A stretch of 17,310 nucleotides of DNA, from contig JAGVOE010000071.1 in NCBI GenBank assembly GCA_020052895.1, positions 1 through 17,310 on the forward strand, read 5' to 3'. Shown one piece after another: positions 1 to 6,964 of the stretch (within the stretch, counting starts at the first letter, position 1; each line of letters opens with the position of its first letter). The translations under genes and the position numbers were made by a program. The notes under the pieces were generated by a model. That model saw only the letters and a program-made list of their open reading frames with translations. It did no database searches and was not told the DNA's origin. Origin of the DNA: Candidatus Woesebacteria bacterium (GTDB taxonomy: Bacteria > Patescibacteriota > Microgenomatia > UBA1400 > MFAQ01).

Positions 1-31
1 CATTGCGAGGAACGAAGTGACGTGGCAATCT
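1..31. repeat. Dispersed CATTGCGAGG-type repeat, copy 1
   Basis: The window opens inside a short repeat beginning CATTGCGAGG and ending GGCAATCT. The ends ATTGC (2-6) and GCAAT (25-29) are inverted, so the unit can fold into an imperfect hairpin. A second copy with the same start lies at 1542-1599. It sits directly upstream of yidD; its left end may lie outside the window. Confidence 0.75.
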
Positions 32-38
32 AGTTCTT

Positions 39-44
39 AATAAT
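39..44 (+). promoter_or_regulatory. Possible -10 element for yidD
   Basis: AATAAT matches five of six positions of TATAAT and ends 6 nt before the yidD ATG, which would give a leaderless mRNA. No convincing -35 is visible, and the repeat at 1-31 occupies the upstream side. The surroundings are A/T-rich, so a chance match is possible. Confidence 0.4.
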
Positions 45-50
45 CAATTT

Positions 51-281
51 ATGATTACTTTTTACCAAAAATACGTCTCCCCCTACTATCACGCCTTGGG
101 CCATGCCATCTTTGGCAATTCCTTCGCCTGCCGCTTCTCCCCCACCTGCTCAGAGTATGCCAAGGAGTCATACCGCCGATATGGTATTATTGTCGGGACC
201 AAACTCTCTCTTGGTCGCTTTCTTCGCTGTCAACCTTTTAGCAGAGGAGGTCTTGATCCGGTACCGAGAAAATTAGGTTAA
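51..281 (+). CDS. yidD: YidD, membrane protein insertion efficiency factor
   Basis: A 76-residue protein covering the whole YidD family (DUF37), whose members are small membrane-associated proteins that help YidC-dependent insertion of inner-membrane proteins. The family signature is intact: N-terminal FYQKYVSP, then the cysteine-rich CRFSPTCSEYA (residues ~27-37) and the C-terminal LRCQPFSRGGLDPVP. The amphipathic N-terminus fits peripheral attachment to the inner membrane. It lies 50 nt before yidC, as in the widespread order rpmH-rnpA-yidD-yidC-jag; rpmH and rnpA would be expected left of the window, although the repeat at 1-31 interrupts that side. The ATG at 51 gives the standard family length and there is no Shine-Dalgarno sequence. 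Confidence 0.95.
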   Translation: MITFYQKYVSPYYHALGHAIFGNSFACRFSPTCSEYAKESYRRYGIIVGTKLSLGRFLRCQPFSRGGLDPVPRKLG

Positions 282-331
282 AATATCTAATCAACAATCT
301 AAGAACTAACAACCATTAACCTAGAACCAAC

Positions 332-1069
332 ATGTTTGCTCCACTAAACAACCTGCTCTACCAAGTTCTTCTCTTTTTCTACCATCTTTTTGGTGGCAAT
401 CTTGGGCTACCCATTATAGCCATCACCCTACTAACCAAAATAATCCTGATCCCCTTGGTCGTTCCTTCTATGAAGTCCGCCAAAAAAATGCAGGAACTAA
501 AGCCAGCTCTGGACAAGCTCAAAAACAAGTACAAAGACAAGGCCGAGCTTCAAAAGGCCCAGATGGCTCTTTACAAAGAAAAAGGTATCAATCCTGCCGC
601 CGGCTGTCTACCTCAAATTGTTCAGATCGTCATCCTTATTTCTCTCTACCAAGTCTTCATAAACTTCATCAAACAACCCTCAATTGGCGGCATTATGGTT
701 AATCCCCACTTTCTTTATCTCGACCTCACCAAGCCAGACAGTACCTATATCATGCCTGTTCTAGCCGGTGTCTCTCAATTTATCTTTTCTCTTATGATGC
801 AAGCCGGTGTCGAATCTCATGTTCAGAATCCCAAAAAGAAAGTCGAAAAGAAAAAAGAAGAAGGCAGTCTGGAAATGGCCACCAGCATGCAACAGCAGAT
901 GCTCTATATGATGCCTCTCATGACCGTGGTTATTTCTCTCAAGTTTCAATCAGGCCTAGTTCTTTACTGGGTCATCTCCACCGTCTTTTCCGTTATCCAG
1001 CAGTACTACTTCTCCGGTCTGGGCGGACTCAAACCCGTCCTCCTTAAGCTTAAGATTATCAAACAATAA
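332..1069 (+). CDS. yidC: YidC/Oxa1 membrane protein insertase
   Basis: A 245-residue insertase of the short type without the large periplasmic P1 domain of proteobacterial YidC. Hydrophobic segments lie near residues 25-45, 94-114, 138-157, 190-206 and 208-225. A charged cytosolic helical hairpin (about 47-87, MKSAKKMQELKPALDKLK onward) precedes the conserved INPAAGCLPQ turn (86-95). The family inserts membrane proteins alone or with SecYEG. The catalytic groove normally carries one conserved arginine in the first core helix; here the aligned position appears to be Lys36 (LLTKIILIPL), which keeps the positive charge. It is followed after 5 nt by jag, so co-transcription is likely. A more divergent paralogue lies at 15540-16295. 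Confidence 0.93.
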   Translation: MFAPLNNLLYQVLLFFYHLFGGNLGLPIIAITLLTKIILIPLVVPSMKSAKKMQELKPALDKLKNKYKDKAELQKAQMALYKEKGINPAAGCLPQIVQIVILISLYQVFINFIKQPSIGGIMVNPHFLYLDLTKPDSTYIMPVLAGVSQFIFSLMMQAGVESHVQNPKKKVEKKKEEGSLEMATSMQQQMLYMMPLMTVVISLKFQSGLVLYWVISTVFSVIQQYYFSGLGGLKPVLLKLKIIKQ

Positions 1070-1074
1070 ATATC

Positions 1075-1536
1075 ATGGATCAAGCCAAAGTTAGTGAAAT
1101 TCTCTCCAACATCCTGACCCAGCTGTCTCTTAGCGACCAGGAAATCAAGATCGAAATTGCCGATGAAGAAAATGTCAACATTTTAATTACTCCTCCGGCG
1201 GAATCGGCGGGCATTTTTGTTGGTCACCATGGTGAAGGTCTAGCTTCTTTGCGGATGATCTTTTCTTTGATAATTTATCAGCGCTTTGGTCTCTGGCCCA
1301 AGCTTCATCTGAACGTGAACGACTATCAAGAGCGTCGCGAAGACACCCTAAAGGAGTTGGCTCAAAATGCCGCCGATCGCAGTGTCTCTCTTCAAAAAGA
1401 AATTATTCTTCCCAACCTCAGTTCCTACGAGCGTCGCCTGATCCATCTCTTTTTGGAAACCTACAAAGGGGTTCGTACCGAATCTCGCGGCGAGCCGCCT
1501 CTTCGCCAGATGGTTATCATTCCCACTGCGGAGTAA
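1075..1536 (+). CDS. jag: Jag/KhpB-like RNA-binding protein (KH-R3H)
   Basis: A 153-residue single-stranded nucleic-acid-binding protein. The KH domain has its GxxG loop as GHHG at residues 50-53 (IFVGHHGEGLASL). The C-terminal R3H domain shows the RxxxH motif at Arg120-His124 (ERRLIHLFLE), followed by the usual SRGEPPLRQMVI strand. The N-terminal Jag_N domain present in Firmicutes homologues is missing, leaving a minimal KH-R3H protein. In other bacteria Jag/KhpB partners with KhpA and binds many RNAs affecting cell elongation and division. The start is 5 nt after the yidC stop, with no Shine-Dalgarno sequence, so it is probably expressed from the yidD-yidC transcript. Confidence 0.92.
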   Translation: MDQAKVSEILSNILTQLSLSDQEIKIEIADEENVNILITPPAESAGIFVGHHGEGLASLRMIFSLIIYQRFGLWPKLHLNVNDYQERREDTLKELAQNAADRSVSLQKEIILPNLSSYERRLIHLFLETYKGVRTESRGEPPLRQMVIIPTAE

Positions 1537-1541
1537 GGCAT

Positions 1542-1599
1542 CGTCATTGCGAGGAGGTACTCGACGGCAACCTGCCTGCCGGCAGGCAGGTCTCGCTCC
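1542..1599. repeat. Dispersed CATTGCGAGG-type repeat, copy 2, with an internal palindrome
   Basis: This begins CGTCATTGCGAGGAGG and ends TCTCGCTCC. Copy 1 reads GGCAATCT at its end; here GGCAA (1566-1570) and TCTCG (1591-1595) are separated by exactly 20 bp forming a perfect palindrome. Removing these 20 bp restores a continuous GGCAATCTCG. The element fills most of the gap between the jag stop and the start of the O-antigen ligase gene. Confidence 0.8.
1571..1590. repeat. Perfect 20-bp palindrome nested in the repeat
   Basis: CCTGCCTGCCGGCAGGCAGG is identical to its own reverse complement. It could form a very stable GC hairpin or cruciform and might reduce read-through from yidD-yidC-jag. 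There is no T-run after it, so it is not a standard intrinsic terminator. Confidence 0.85.
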
Positions 1600-1609
1600 A
1601 CCCGTAGAC

Positions 1610-1618
1610 TGATACAAT
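1610..1618 (+). promoter_or_regulatory. Extended -10 promoter of the O-antigen ligase gene
   Basis: TG-A-TACAAT is an extended -10 element (TGn plus a 5/6 match to TATAAT). It ends 7 nt before the GTG start at 1626, so transcription should begin at or next to the start codon. No clear -35 is seen; that position falls at the edge of the repeat. Confidence 0.6.
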
Positions 1619-1625
1619 TCGTTTA

Positions 1626-2765
1626 GTGTTATCCTCTATCCTTCTCCAATTAATCGTTTTTTTTCTGCCCACTCAGTTGGGCCTTCATTTCTGGCCAGAC
1701 TTCTCGCGAGCGGCTGGCCTGAGAGTTGACTATCTCTCTCCCACTCTCTACCTCACCGATCTGCTGATTCTTCTCTATCTTGTGTCCAGAGTCCCTTCCA
1801 TCCTGTCTTGGTTAAAAAGACATCTTCGCCCCCTTGTTATCCTGGTTTTGTTTATTGGCCTTAATACCGTCCTTTCAAGCTCCCCTCACAACACTCTCTT
1901 TTGGTGGGGTCGTTTTCTTTTTTACTTGGTCTTTTTTCTCTCGCTTAGGCTTCAAAAAATTACCTGGTCTCAGATCAAAAACCTCCTACTTCTCTCTACC
2001 TCCTTGGTTATCTGTCTAGAAATTTTTCAGCTTTATCATCAATCATCTCTGGGGGGTCTCCCCTACTGGTTTGGTGAAAGAGCCTTTACCTCCTCTACTT
2101 CGGGGCTGGGGCGACTGTTTCTTTTTGGTCTAGATCTGGTTCGCCCGCAATCAACTTTTTCTCACCCCAACTCCTTGGCGGGCTATCTCCTGATCATTTA
2201 CTATCTCTTTCATCTTCACCGCTCGCCGTTGTGGCAGAGAGTCGCCATCTTCGTTGGGCTTTTACTGACCTTCTCCAAAGGAGCTCTTCTGGCCTTCCTT
2301 TTGGTCGTTATCTTTAATCTTAGGCCTCACCTTCTTCTCATTATTTTTACCACCCTCTCTCTATCACAATTATTTCTACCCACACTAGCTCACTCACCCT
2401 CCTTTATTTCCGACCGCCTCTTTTTCCTAAATCCTCTCAGAAAAATGATTCTTCGTAGGCCTCTCCTCGGTGTCGGGCTTGGTGGCTTTATACCCGCTCT
2501 GGCCGGGCTACTTCCTGGCTCGTTTCTTTTGCCCTCCAAGCTTCAGCCAGTACACAACATATTTCTTCTTGCCCTAAGCGAGATTGGCCTACTGGGTAGT
2601 CTGCTTCTTGGCTGGTTTGCTCATTTTCAGTTAAAACTACTGTCCAAGCCCCGTTTTGCTGGCCTTCTGGCTCTAATAACTATCACCGGCACCTTTGATC
2701 ACTACTGGTGGACCTTACCCCAAAACAAGCTAATTCTTCTTCTCGCCAGCGCCATTTTGTTGTAG
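1626..2765 (+). CDS. O-antigen ligase/polymerase family membrane protein (Wzy/WaaL-like)
   Basis: A 379-residue, strongly hydrophobic protein with about ten predicted membrane segments. Three family landmarks are visible in order: SHPNSLAGYLL in the middle, RPLLGVGLGGF before the large periplasmic loop, and HNIFLLALSEIGLLG after it. These match the Wzy_C/O-antigen ligase superfamily, whose members join or polymerise undecaprenyl-linked glycans, or attach them to acceptors, on the outer face of the cytoplasmic membrane. Ligase, polymerase and protein glycosyltransferase cannot be told apart from sequence alone. The GTG start is supported by the extended -10 ending 7 nt upstream and the lack of an earlier candidate outside the repeat. 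No other glycan-assembly gene lies nearby. RNase H starts 9 nt after its stop. Confidence 0.82.
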   Translation: MLSSILLQLIVFFLPTQLGLHFWPDFSRAAGLRVDYLSPTLYLTDLLILLYLVSRVPSILSWLKRHLRPLVILVLFIGLNTVLSSSPHNTLFWWGRFLFYLVFFLSLRLQKITWSQIKNLLLLSTSLVICLEIFQLYHQSSLGGLPYWFGERAFTSSTSGLGRLFLFGLDLVRPQSTFSHPNSLAGYLLIIYYLFHLHRSPLWQRVAIFVGLLLTFSKGALLAFLLVVIFNLRPHLLLIIFTTLSLSQLFLPTLAHSPSFISDRLFFLNPLRKMILRRPLLGVGLGGFIPALAGLLPGSFLLPSKLQPVHNIFLLALSEIGLLGSLLLGWFAHFQLKLLSKPRFAGLLALITITGTFDHYWWTLPQNKLILLLASAILL

Positions 2766-2774
2766 GATAGGCCT

Positions 2775-3209
2775 ATGTCCAAAATCATCGACCTTCTCGA
2801 AATCAATACCGACGGTGGCTCTCGAGGTAATCCCGGACCAGCGGCCATCGGCGTTCTGGCTCGCACCAACGGCCAGCAAGTCTTTGCCCTCTCCGAAAAA
2901 ATTGGCGCCACTACCAACAATGTCGCCGAGTACACTGCCGTTCTTCGGGCTCTACAAACCATCGAGTCAGAAAAAATATCAGCCGAAAAAATTCGCTTTA
3001 CTCTAGACTCAGAGCTAATCGTCAAGCAGATCACTGGCACCTATAAAGTAAAACAGCCACACCTACAGCTACTCAGAAAACAAATTGTTGATCTTAGCCA
3101 AAGTCTTCGACAGACTGGTCAGATAAAATTAATGTCCTTCATCAACGTCCTAAGAGATAAAAATAAAGAAGCCGACAGATTGGTAAACGAAGCCCTCGAC
3201 AAGCAATAG
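2775..3209 (+). CDS. Ribonuclease HI family protein
   Basis: A 144-residue type I RNase H fold protein that would cut the RNA strand of RNA-DNA hybrids, as in removal of primers and R-loops. The acidic active site is complete: Asp13 in NTDGGSRGNPGPAA, Glu52 in TNNVAEYTAVLRAL, Asp78 in FTLDSELIVKQI and Asp134 in RDKNKEADRL. The TNNVAEY motif and the short length resemble the rnhA/ypdQ-type branch rather than E. coli RnhA, and no basic-protrusion insert is evident. The start is 9 nt after the preceding stop. AGGA lies 7 nt before the ATG, so this is the one gene here with a Shine-Dalgarno-like sequence; the same bases also form TAGGAT, a weak -10. Confidence 0.9.
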   Translation: MSKIIDLLEINTDGGSRGNPGPAAIGVLARTNGQQVFALSEKIGATTNNVAEYTAVLRALQTIESEKISAEKIRFTLDSELIVKQITGTYKVKQPHLQLLRKQIVDLSQSLRQTGQIKLMSFINVLRDKNKEADRLVNEALDKQ

Positions 3210-3486
3210 TCTAGTCCTTCCACCCTCCGCGGAAATCCATAAAATAACTCCAAAGGAAAATTTTCACGGATTAGTAAATAATTGACTGGACGTTTTTGCG
3301 TTCAAATATTGTGTGGATAACTCTAATTACACCTAAGATTAAATTTTCACATGGAGAACGTACTTACAAGAAAAGTCATACTATCAGCCTAACAAAAAAA
3401 ATAAACCGAACTCAAAACTAAACATCAAAAACGTAAGAACAGATCACGAGCAAAAGACCAAAACCTTCATCAGCTATACTAAAAGT
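3210..3486. other. 277-nt non-coding gap before the DUF4012 gene
   Basis: No open frame or RNA gene is recognisable. Visible elements are the palindrome TCCGCGGA near 3225-3232, the palindrome GAAAATTTTC (3256-3265), a 10-nt direct repeat AAATTTTCAC at 3258-3267 and 3341-3350, and a possible weak promoter TTGACT (3282-3287) with AATATT 17 nt downstream (3305-3310). The last 100 nt are A-rich and end in the -10 element of the next gene. Confidence 0.6.
3475..3480 (+). promoter_or_regulatory. -10 element of the DUF4012 gene
   Basis: TATACT (5/6 match) ends 6 nt before the ATG at 3487, which predicts a leaderless mRNA. No -35 is evident. Confidence 0.5.
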
Positions 3487-6210
3487 ATGTCTACTGTGGT
3501 TGCAAAAATCGGAATTTGGAGTAACAACCCCCTACTAAAAAAAGTTTTTCTTAACCCCTCCAGCCCTCACACTCTCAAATATCTGGAATACAAAAAGAGC
3601 TCCGGCTACCCGTATGTCATCATAGTCATCGACTTAGATCAATATCTCGGTGATATTACTCAAAAAGTAATTGAGATTTATGAAGACTGTCGTCTGCAAA
3701 AGCAAAGATTGACCGTGGTTCTTGCTCACGGACAAAGATTAGACTCGGAGAAAAACATCTACTTCTCCCAGCTACTACAGCAGCTCGCCGCCACCAATCC
3801 TATTCATCGTTTGGTTATCACTAAAGATCTCTATCACGGTCACCTTCTGGACTCCGGTGTCTGGCTAGAAAAACACATTCTAAGTAGCTTAGTGGATAAA
3901 AAAACCCAGGTATCTAGCAAGGGAGAAAACCTAATCTACCCACTAAGCTACGAAGATTTACTTACTGGACTGCAAAAAACCATGTTTCTATCCGGTACTG
4001 CTGGCAAGGAGTTTTGGCTGATTGGGGACGGCCTCAGAGATCTCGACCTGGCCTATCTAATTCAAAAAAGTCTAGACGACTCTCGCGATGGCTTCGACAT
4101 CGAAACCACCGGCGCCAACGACATGGGGTCGGACCTTAGCACGCTGGGAAATCAGTCGCGAGCCAGTCTAAATTGGGAACCCGTGGTCGACTTTACACTT
4201 GAGCTAAAATCAGCGATTACCCGTCTGGCTGAAGACCACTCACTCCTGCTGTCCAGACTACATCAGGAGGAGGTGAGTGCGAAAAAGCGGTCCATTCCGG
4301 TATTTCAAAAAACAAAACAAATTATTCTCCTTCTAAAGAAGTTTCTTAACTCAAACAAAAAGGAAAAAAAAATAGTCGAGACGTCCAAAGAGCTCCTCAA
4401 AAGGACGGTGGAAACAACTCTCCTTGTCGTCACCGCTATCTATTTTATTCTAAGCGTTTGCTATCTTGGTTTTACTTTTGGTTCGCTCCTTAGCCTTGAA
4501 AAATCCATGGTTCTGACTCGCAACGAAAAAATAACCGACTCCGTCAAACAGCTAAAAAAATCAGTACTACTAACAAAAGTAGGGGAGTCAACCTATGCGC
4601 TGGTCTCTCCCATATTTTCGGCCCTGGCTCCGGCCTTTCATGAAAAAAATCATAATCTATTTGCCTTTTTGCATTACACTCAATCAAGCCTGGGAAATCT
4701 CCAACAAACCTACCTTCTATCAGAAAAAATTTATTACTCCATTGGTCAAGAAAATCTAACCCTAGACTATGCCGACGCTAGTTTAGCTCTTGGTTCCAAC
4801 CTCAGTCAAATATACGAAAATCTCATTCAAATTCGTTTGTTAACCAAGGGCGGCCGCCTACCCGACATACTAGCCAAAAAACTCCAGGAGAATTCCGAGT
4901 TTCAAAACATCTCACTTCTTGAACAACAAATTCCTCAGCTCATTAAATCAGTCGAGCTGATACCGGCCTTTCTAGCAGGGGACAGCTACAAAAACATTGT
5001 CTTTCTCTTTCAAAATAGTGGCGAAATAAGAAGTACTGGCGGAGCGGTAGACTATCTACTGGCTCTGGTTCTTGATCATGGACGAGTTGTTTCTCGCCAT
5101 CTATATACTAGTTCCGAAATAGACTCTCTGCTTGCCAAGTCTCCCCTCGCTCCGCCACTTATCAATCTCTATACCGGCTCAGACAAGTGGCAAACTAGAG
5201 ACCTAAACTACAACCCAGACTTTACTGTTACTGCTCCAAACTTCGCCACCATACTCGAGGAGTCACTAAAGTTCAGACCAGACGTTATCGTAGCGGTTAA
5301 CGACAGCCTTATCGCCGAAATTCTCCAGGAAAAGCAAGGAGATATCTTAAACGGTCAGCCAATTACCAAAGAGATCTTTAGAAATGAGCTAAAAGCAGCC
5401 TCACCCAGCCCACTCTACCTTCAATTAATAAATCATTATCTAGACCAAGTGGTTGGTCACCAGCTTTCCTTAGCTACACTAGGTCGAGTAATTGCCAAAC
5501 AGTCACTAGAAAATCAAATTCTGTTCTGGACCGCTGATCATAGTATTGAGAAAGTCATCGTCGACCAATCCTACTCTGGCGGGGTTTATCCTCATACCTG
5601 CCACGTCGCTGTGGCTAGTGTGGCCAACTGTATCTCGCAAACTACTTACTTCAACGAATCAAATTTTTCCCTCGTTCCTGTAGGGTCAGATCTCAAGAAA
5701 AAGATAACCCATCAGATATCGTTCTCCGAGACCGATATTCTTCACCAGTATCTCGTTGATTATATTTTTATCGGTGCTACCTCCAATCTAAATCGAGATC
5801 TAAACGAGATTGTTCAAATCTACACTCCAGCAAACTCAACCCTGGAGCAAATTCAAGTAAACGGTCAAGATATTCCCCATAACTCTGTTCTAAGCCAAGT
5901 TGACAATCAACTGATCAGATACCAAATTCCCGTTCATCTCCGTTTTAATGTTGACAATCACCTGCAAATTAGCTTCCGTACCCCTCTGTCTCAAAGACTC
6001 ACCTTACCCTTTGCTTATTCTCTCACTGAGTATCGTCAGCCAGGTATCTTACCTGGCGATGGGGAAGTCCAACTTCAAATTAACACCCCCGATCTAGCTA
6101 GAGCCACTCTAATTACCGCTCCGGCTACTTCTACCCCACAAGGCTATCAGTATCTACTTTCCCCACAAACCTCCGCCTTTGGCCTTATTTTCGAGCCAAA
6201 AAGCCGCTAG
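3487..6210 (+). CDS. DUF4012 domain membrane protein
   Basis: A 907-residue protein of unknown function. The DUF4012 hallmark is NIVFLFQNSGEIRSTGGAVDY (GEIRSTGG at 512-519; the family usually reads ELRPTGGF). One transmembrane helix lies at about 310-333, so residues 1-305 should be cytosolic and the large C-terminal part extracytoplasmic. The N-terminal part alternates hydrophobic strands and helices and includes IYPLSYEDLLTGLQKTM (150-166) then GKEFWLIGDG (173-182). That pattern resembles the C-terminal half of extended-SDR sugar epimerases, but no GxxGxxG nucleotide-binding loop is seen. Residues 340-505 are helical, and the last 250 residues are rich in strands. DUF4012 proteins are common in CPR and Actinobacteria and are often found near glycan genes; a role in envelope or exopolysaccharide assembly is inference. 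Confidence 0.82.
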   Translation: MSTVVAKIGIWSNNPLLKKVFLNPSSPHTLKYLEYKKSSGYPYVIIVIDLDQYLGDITQKVIEIYEDCRLQKQRLTVVLAHGQRLDSEKNIYFSQLLQQLAATNPIHRLVITKDLYHGHLLDSGVWLEKHILSSLVDKKTQVSSKGENLIYPLSYEDLLTGLQKTMFLSGTAGKEFWLIGDGLRDLDLAYLIQKSLDDSRDGFDIETTGANDMGSDLSTLGNQSRASLNWEPVVDFTLELKSAITRLAEDHSLLLSRLHQEEVSAKKRSIPVFQKTKQIILLLKKFLNSNKKEKKIVETSKELLKRTVETTLLVVTAIYFILSVCYLGFTFGSLLSLEKSMVLTRNEKITDSVKQLKKSVLLTKVGESTYALVSPIFSALAPAFHEKNHNLFAFLHYTQSSLGNLQQTYLLSEKIYYSIGQENLTLDYADASLALGSNLSQIYENLIQIRLLTKGGRLPDILAKKLQENSEFQNISLLEQQIPQLIKSVELIPAFLAGDSYKNIVFLFQNSGEIRSTGGAVDYLLALVLDHGRVVSRHLYTSSEIDSLLAKSPLAPPLINLYTGSDKWQTRDLNYNPDFTVTAPNFATILEESLKFRPDVIVAVNDSLIAEILQEKQGDILNGQPITKEIFRNELKAASPSPLYLQLINHYLDQVVGHQLSLATLGRVIAKQSLENQILFWTADHSIEKVIVDQSYSGGVYPHTCHVAVASVANCISQTTYFNESNFSLVPVGSDLKKKITHQISFSETDILHQYLVDYIFIGATSNLNRDLNEIVQIYTPANSTLEQIQVNGQDIPHNSVLSQVDNQLIRYQIPVHLRFNVDNHLQISFRTPLSQRLTLPFAYSLTEYRQPGILPGDGEVQLQINTPDLARATLITAPATSTPQGYQYLLSPQTSAFGLIFEPKSR

Positions 6211-6213
6211 AGG

Positions 6214-6242
6214 TTGAGAAGGGCTTTCGAATCGGCTACAAT
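6214..6242 (+). promoter_or_regulatory. Sigma-70-type promoter of bL25
   Basis: TTGAGA (6214-6219, 4/6), a 17-nt spacer and TACAAT (6237-6242, 5/6). This is the most complete promoter in the window. The -10 ends 7 nt before the ATG at 6250, so transcription should begin on or next to the start codon. The -35 begins 3 nt after the DUF4012 stop. Confidence 0.72.
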
Positions 6243-6249
6243 ACCATTC

Positions 6250-6927
6250 ATGAACAAATTTGTCCTCAAAGCTGAAAAACGTCTCCTTACTGGTAGTAAG
6301 GTCAAACAACTCCGTCGCCAAGGAATTGTCCCCGCCAACGTCTTCGGCCACACTGTCAAAAGCCAGGCCGTTCAAGTCACCGCTGTCGATTTTGCTCGTG
6401 TCTACAAAGAGGCAGGGGAAACCAGTCTTATCTGGCTCAAAATCCAAAATGAAGACCAGGAGCGTCCTACTCTAATCAAAGCTCTTACCAATCATCCAGT
6501 TACTGGCCAAAGACTACATATTGATTTTCATCAAGTAAATCTTAAAGAAAAGGTCAGCGCCAATGTTCCAGTAGAAGTTATCGGTGAGAATCAGTTGGTC
6601 AAAGACGGTCTAGCCGTTCTAGATGTCAATCTTCACGAAATTGAAGTAGAGGCCCTACCCACCGATATCCCTGAGAATCTAGTCTTTGACATCTCTACCC
6701 TGACTGCCATCGGCGACCACTTCAAGGTTTCAGACGCCAAAGTTTCCTCAGAGGTCATCATTGTCACCGACCCAGAAAAAGTAGTCGTGGCTATTGGAGC
6801 TCCCCAGAAAGAAGAAGAGCCTTTGGAGACCGAGGTGGTTGAAGCCGAGGTTGAGGGTGAAACTCCTGCTGCCGAGGACGCGCCTACCGAAGGTGAAACT
6901 CCCGCCGAAGCTCCCAAAACAGAATAA
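6250..6927 (+). CDS. rplY: 50S ribosomal protein bL25 (CTC/TL5 long form)
   Basis: A 225-residue bL25 that binds 5S rRNA in the large subunit. The N-terminal 5S-binding domain (about 1-90, KRLLTGSKVKQLRRQGIVPANVFG onward) is followed by the CTC-type beta domain (about 95-185, VPVEVIGENQLVKDGLAVLD onward). An acidic low-complexity tail (about 188-225) is rich in Glu, Ala, Pro and Thr, with GETPA occurring twice. A TTG at 6214 would add 12 residues but coincides with the -35 hexamer; the ATG gives the canonical MNKFVLKAEKR start. No Shine-Dalgarno sequence is present. It converges with valS, separated by a palindromic repeat. Confidence 0.93.
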   Translation: MNKFVLKAEKRLLTGSKVKQLRRQGIVPANVFGHTVKSQAVQVTAVDFARVYKEAGETSLIWLKIQNEDQERPTLIKALTNHPVTGQRLHIDFHQVNLKEKVSANVPVEVIGENQLVKDGLAVLDVNLHEIEVEALPTDIPENLVFDISTLTAIGDHFKVSDAKVSSEVIIVTDPEKVVVAIGAPQKEEEPLETEVVEAEVEGETPAAEDAPTEGETPAEAPKTE

Positions 6928-6931
6928 AGCT

Positions 6932-6962
6932 GTCATCTTCGCGAATGCGGGGATCCATCTGG
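6932..6962. repeat. GTCATnCC-type palindromic repeat between convergent bL25 and valS
   Basis: The unit begins GTCATC and ends GGATCCATCTGG. A stem forms between CTTCGC (6938-6943) and GCGGGG (6947-6952, allowing G-U pairs) around loop GAA(T). It lies between the stops of two convergent genes, where it could act as a transcription barrier. It is related in sequence to the copy inside tsaD at 9865-9891 (same GTCATC start and GGGGATCCA end). Confidence 0.7.
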
Positions 6963-6964
6963 AA

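Noticed and set aside
1348..1617. Minus-strand open frame antisense to jag and the repeat
   Set aside because: Its codons mirror jag and the CATTGCGAGG repeat, including the palindrome; it has no family resemblance and is a by-product of these.
6214..6249. TTG start giving bL25 12 extra residues
   Set aside because: The TTG is part of a good -35 hexamer, and the family start matches the ATG at 6250.
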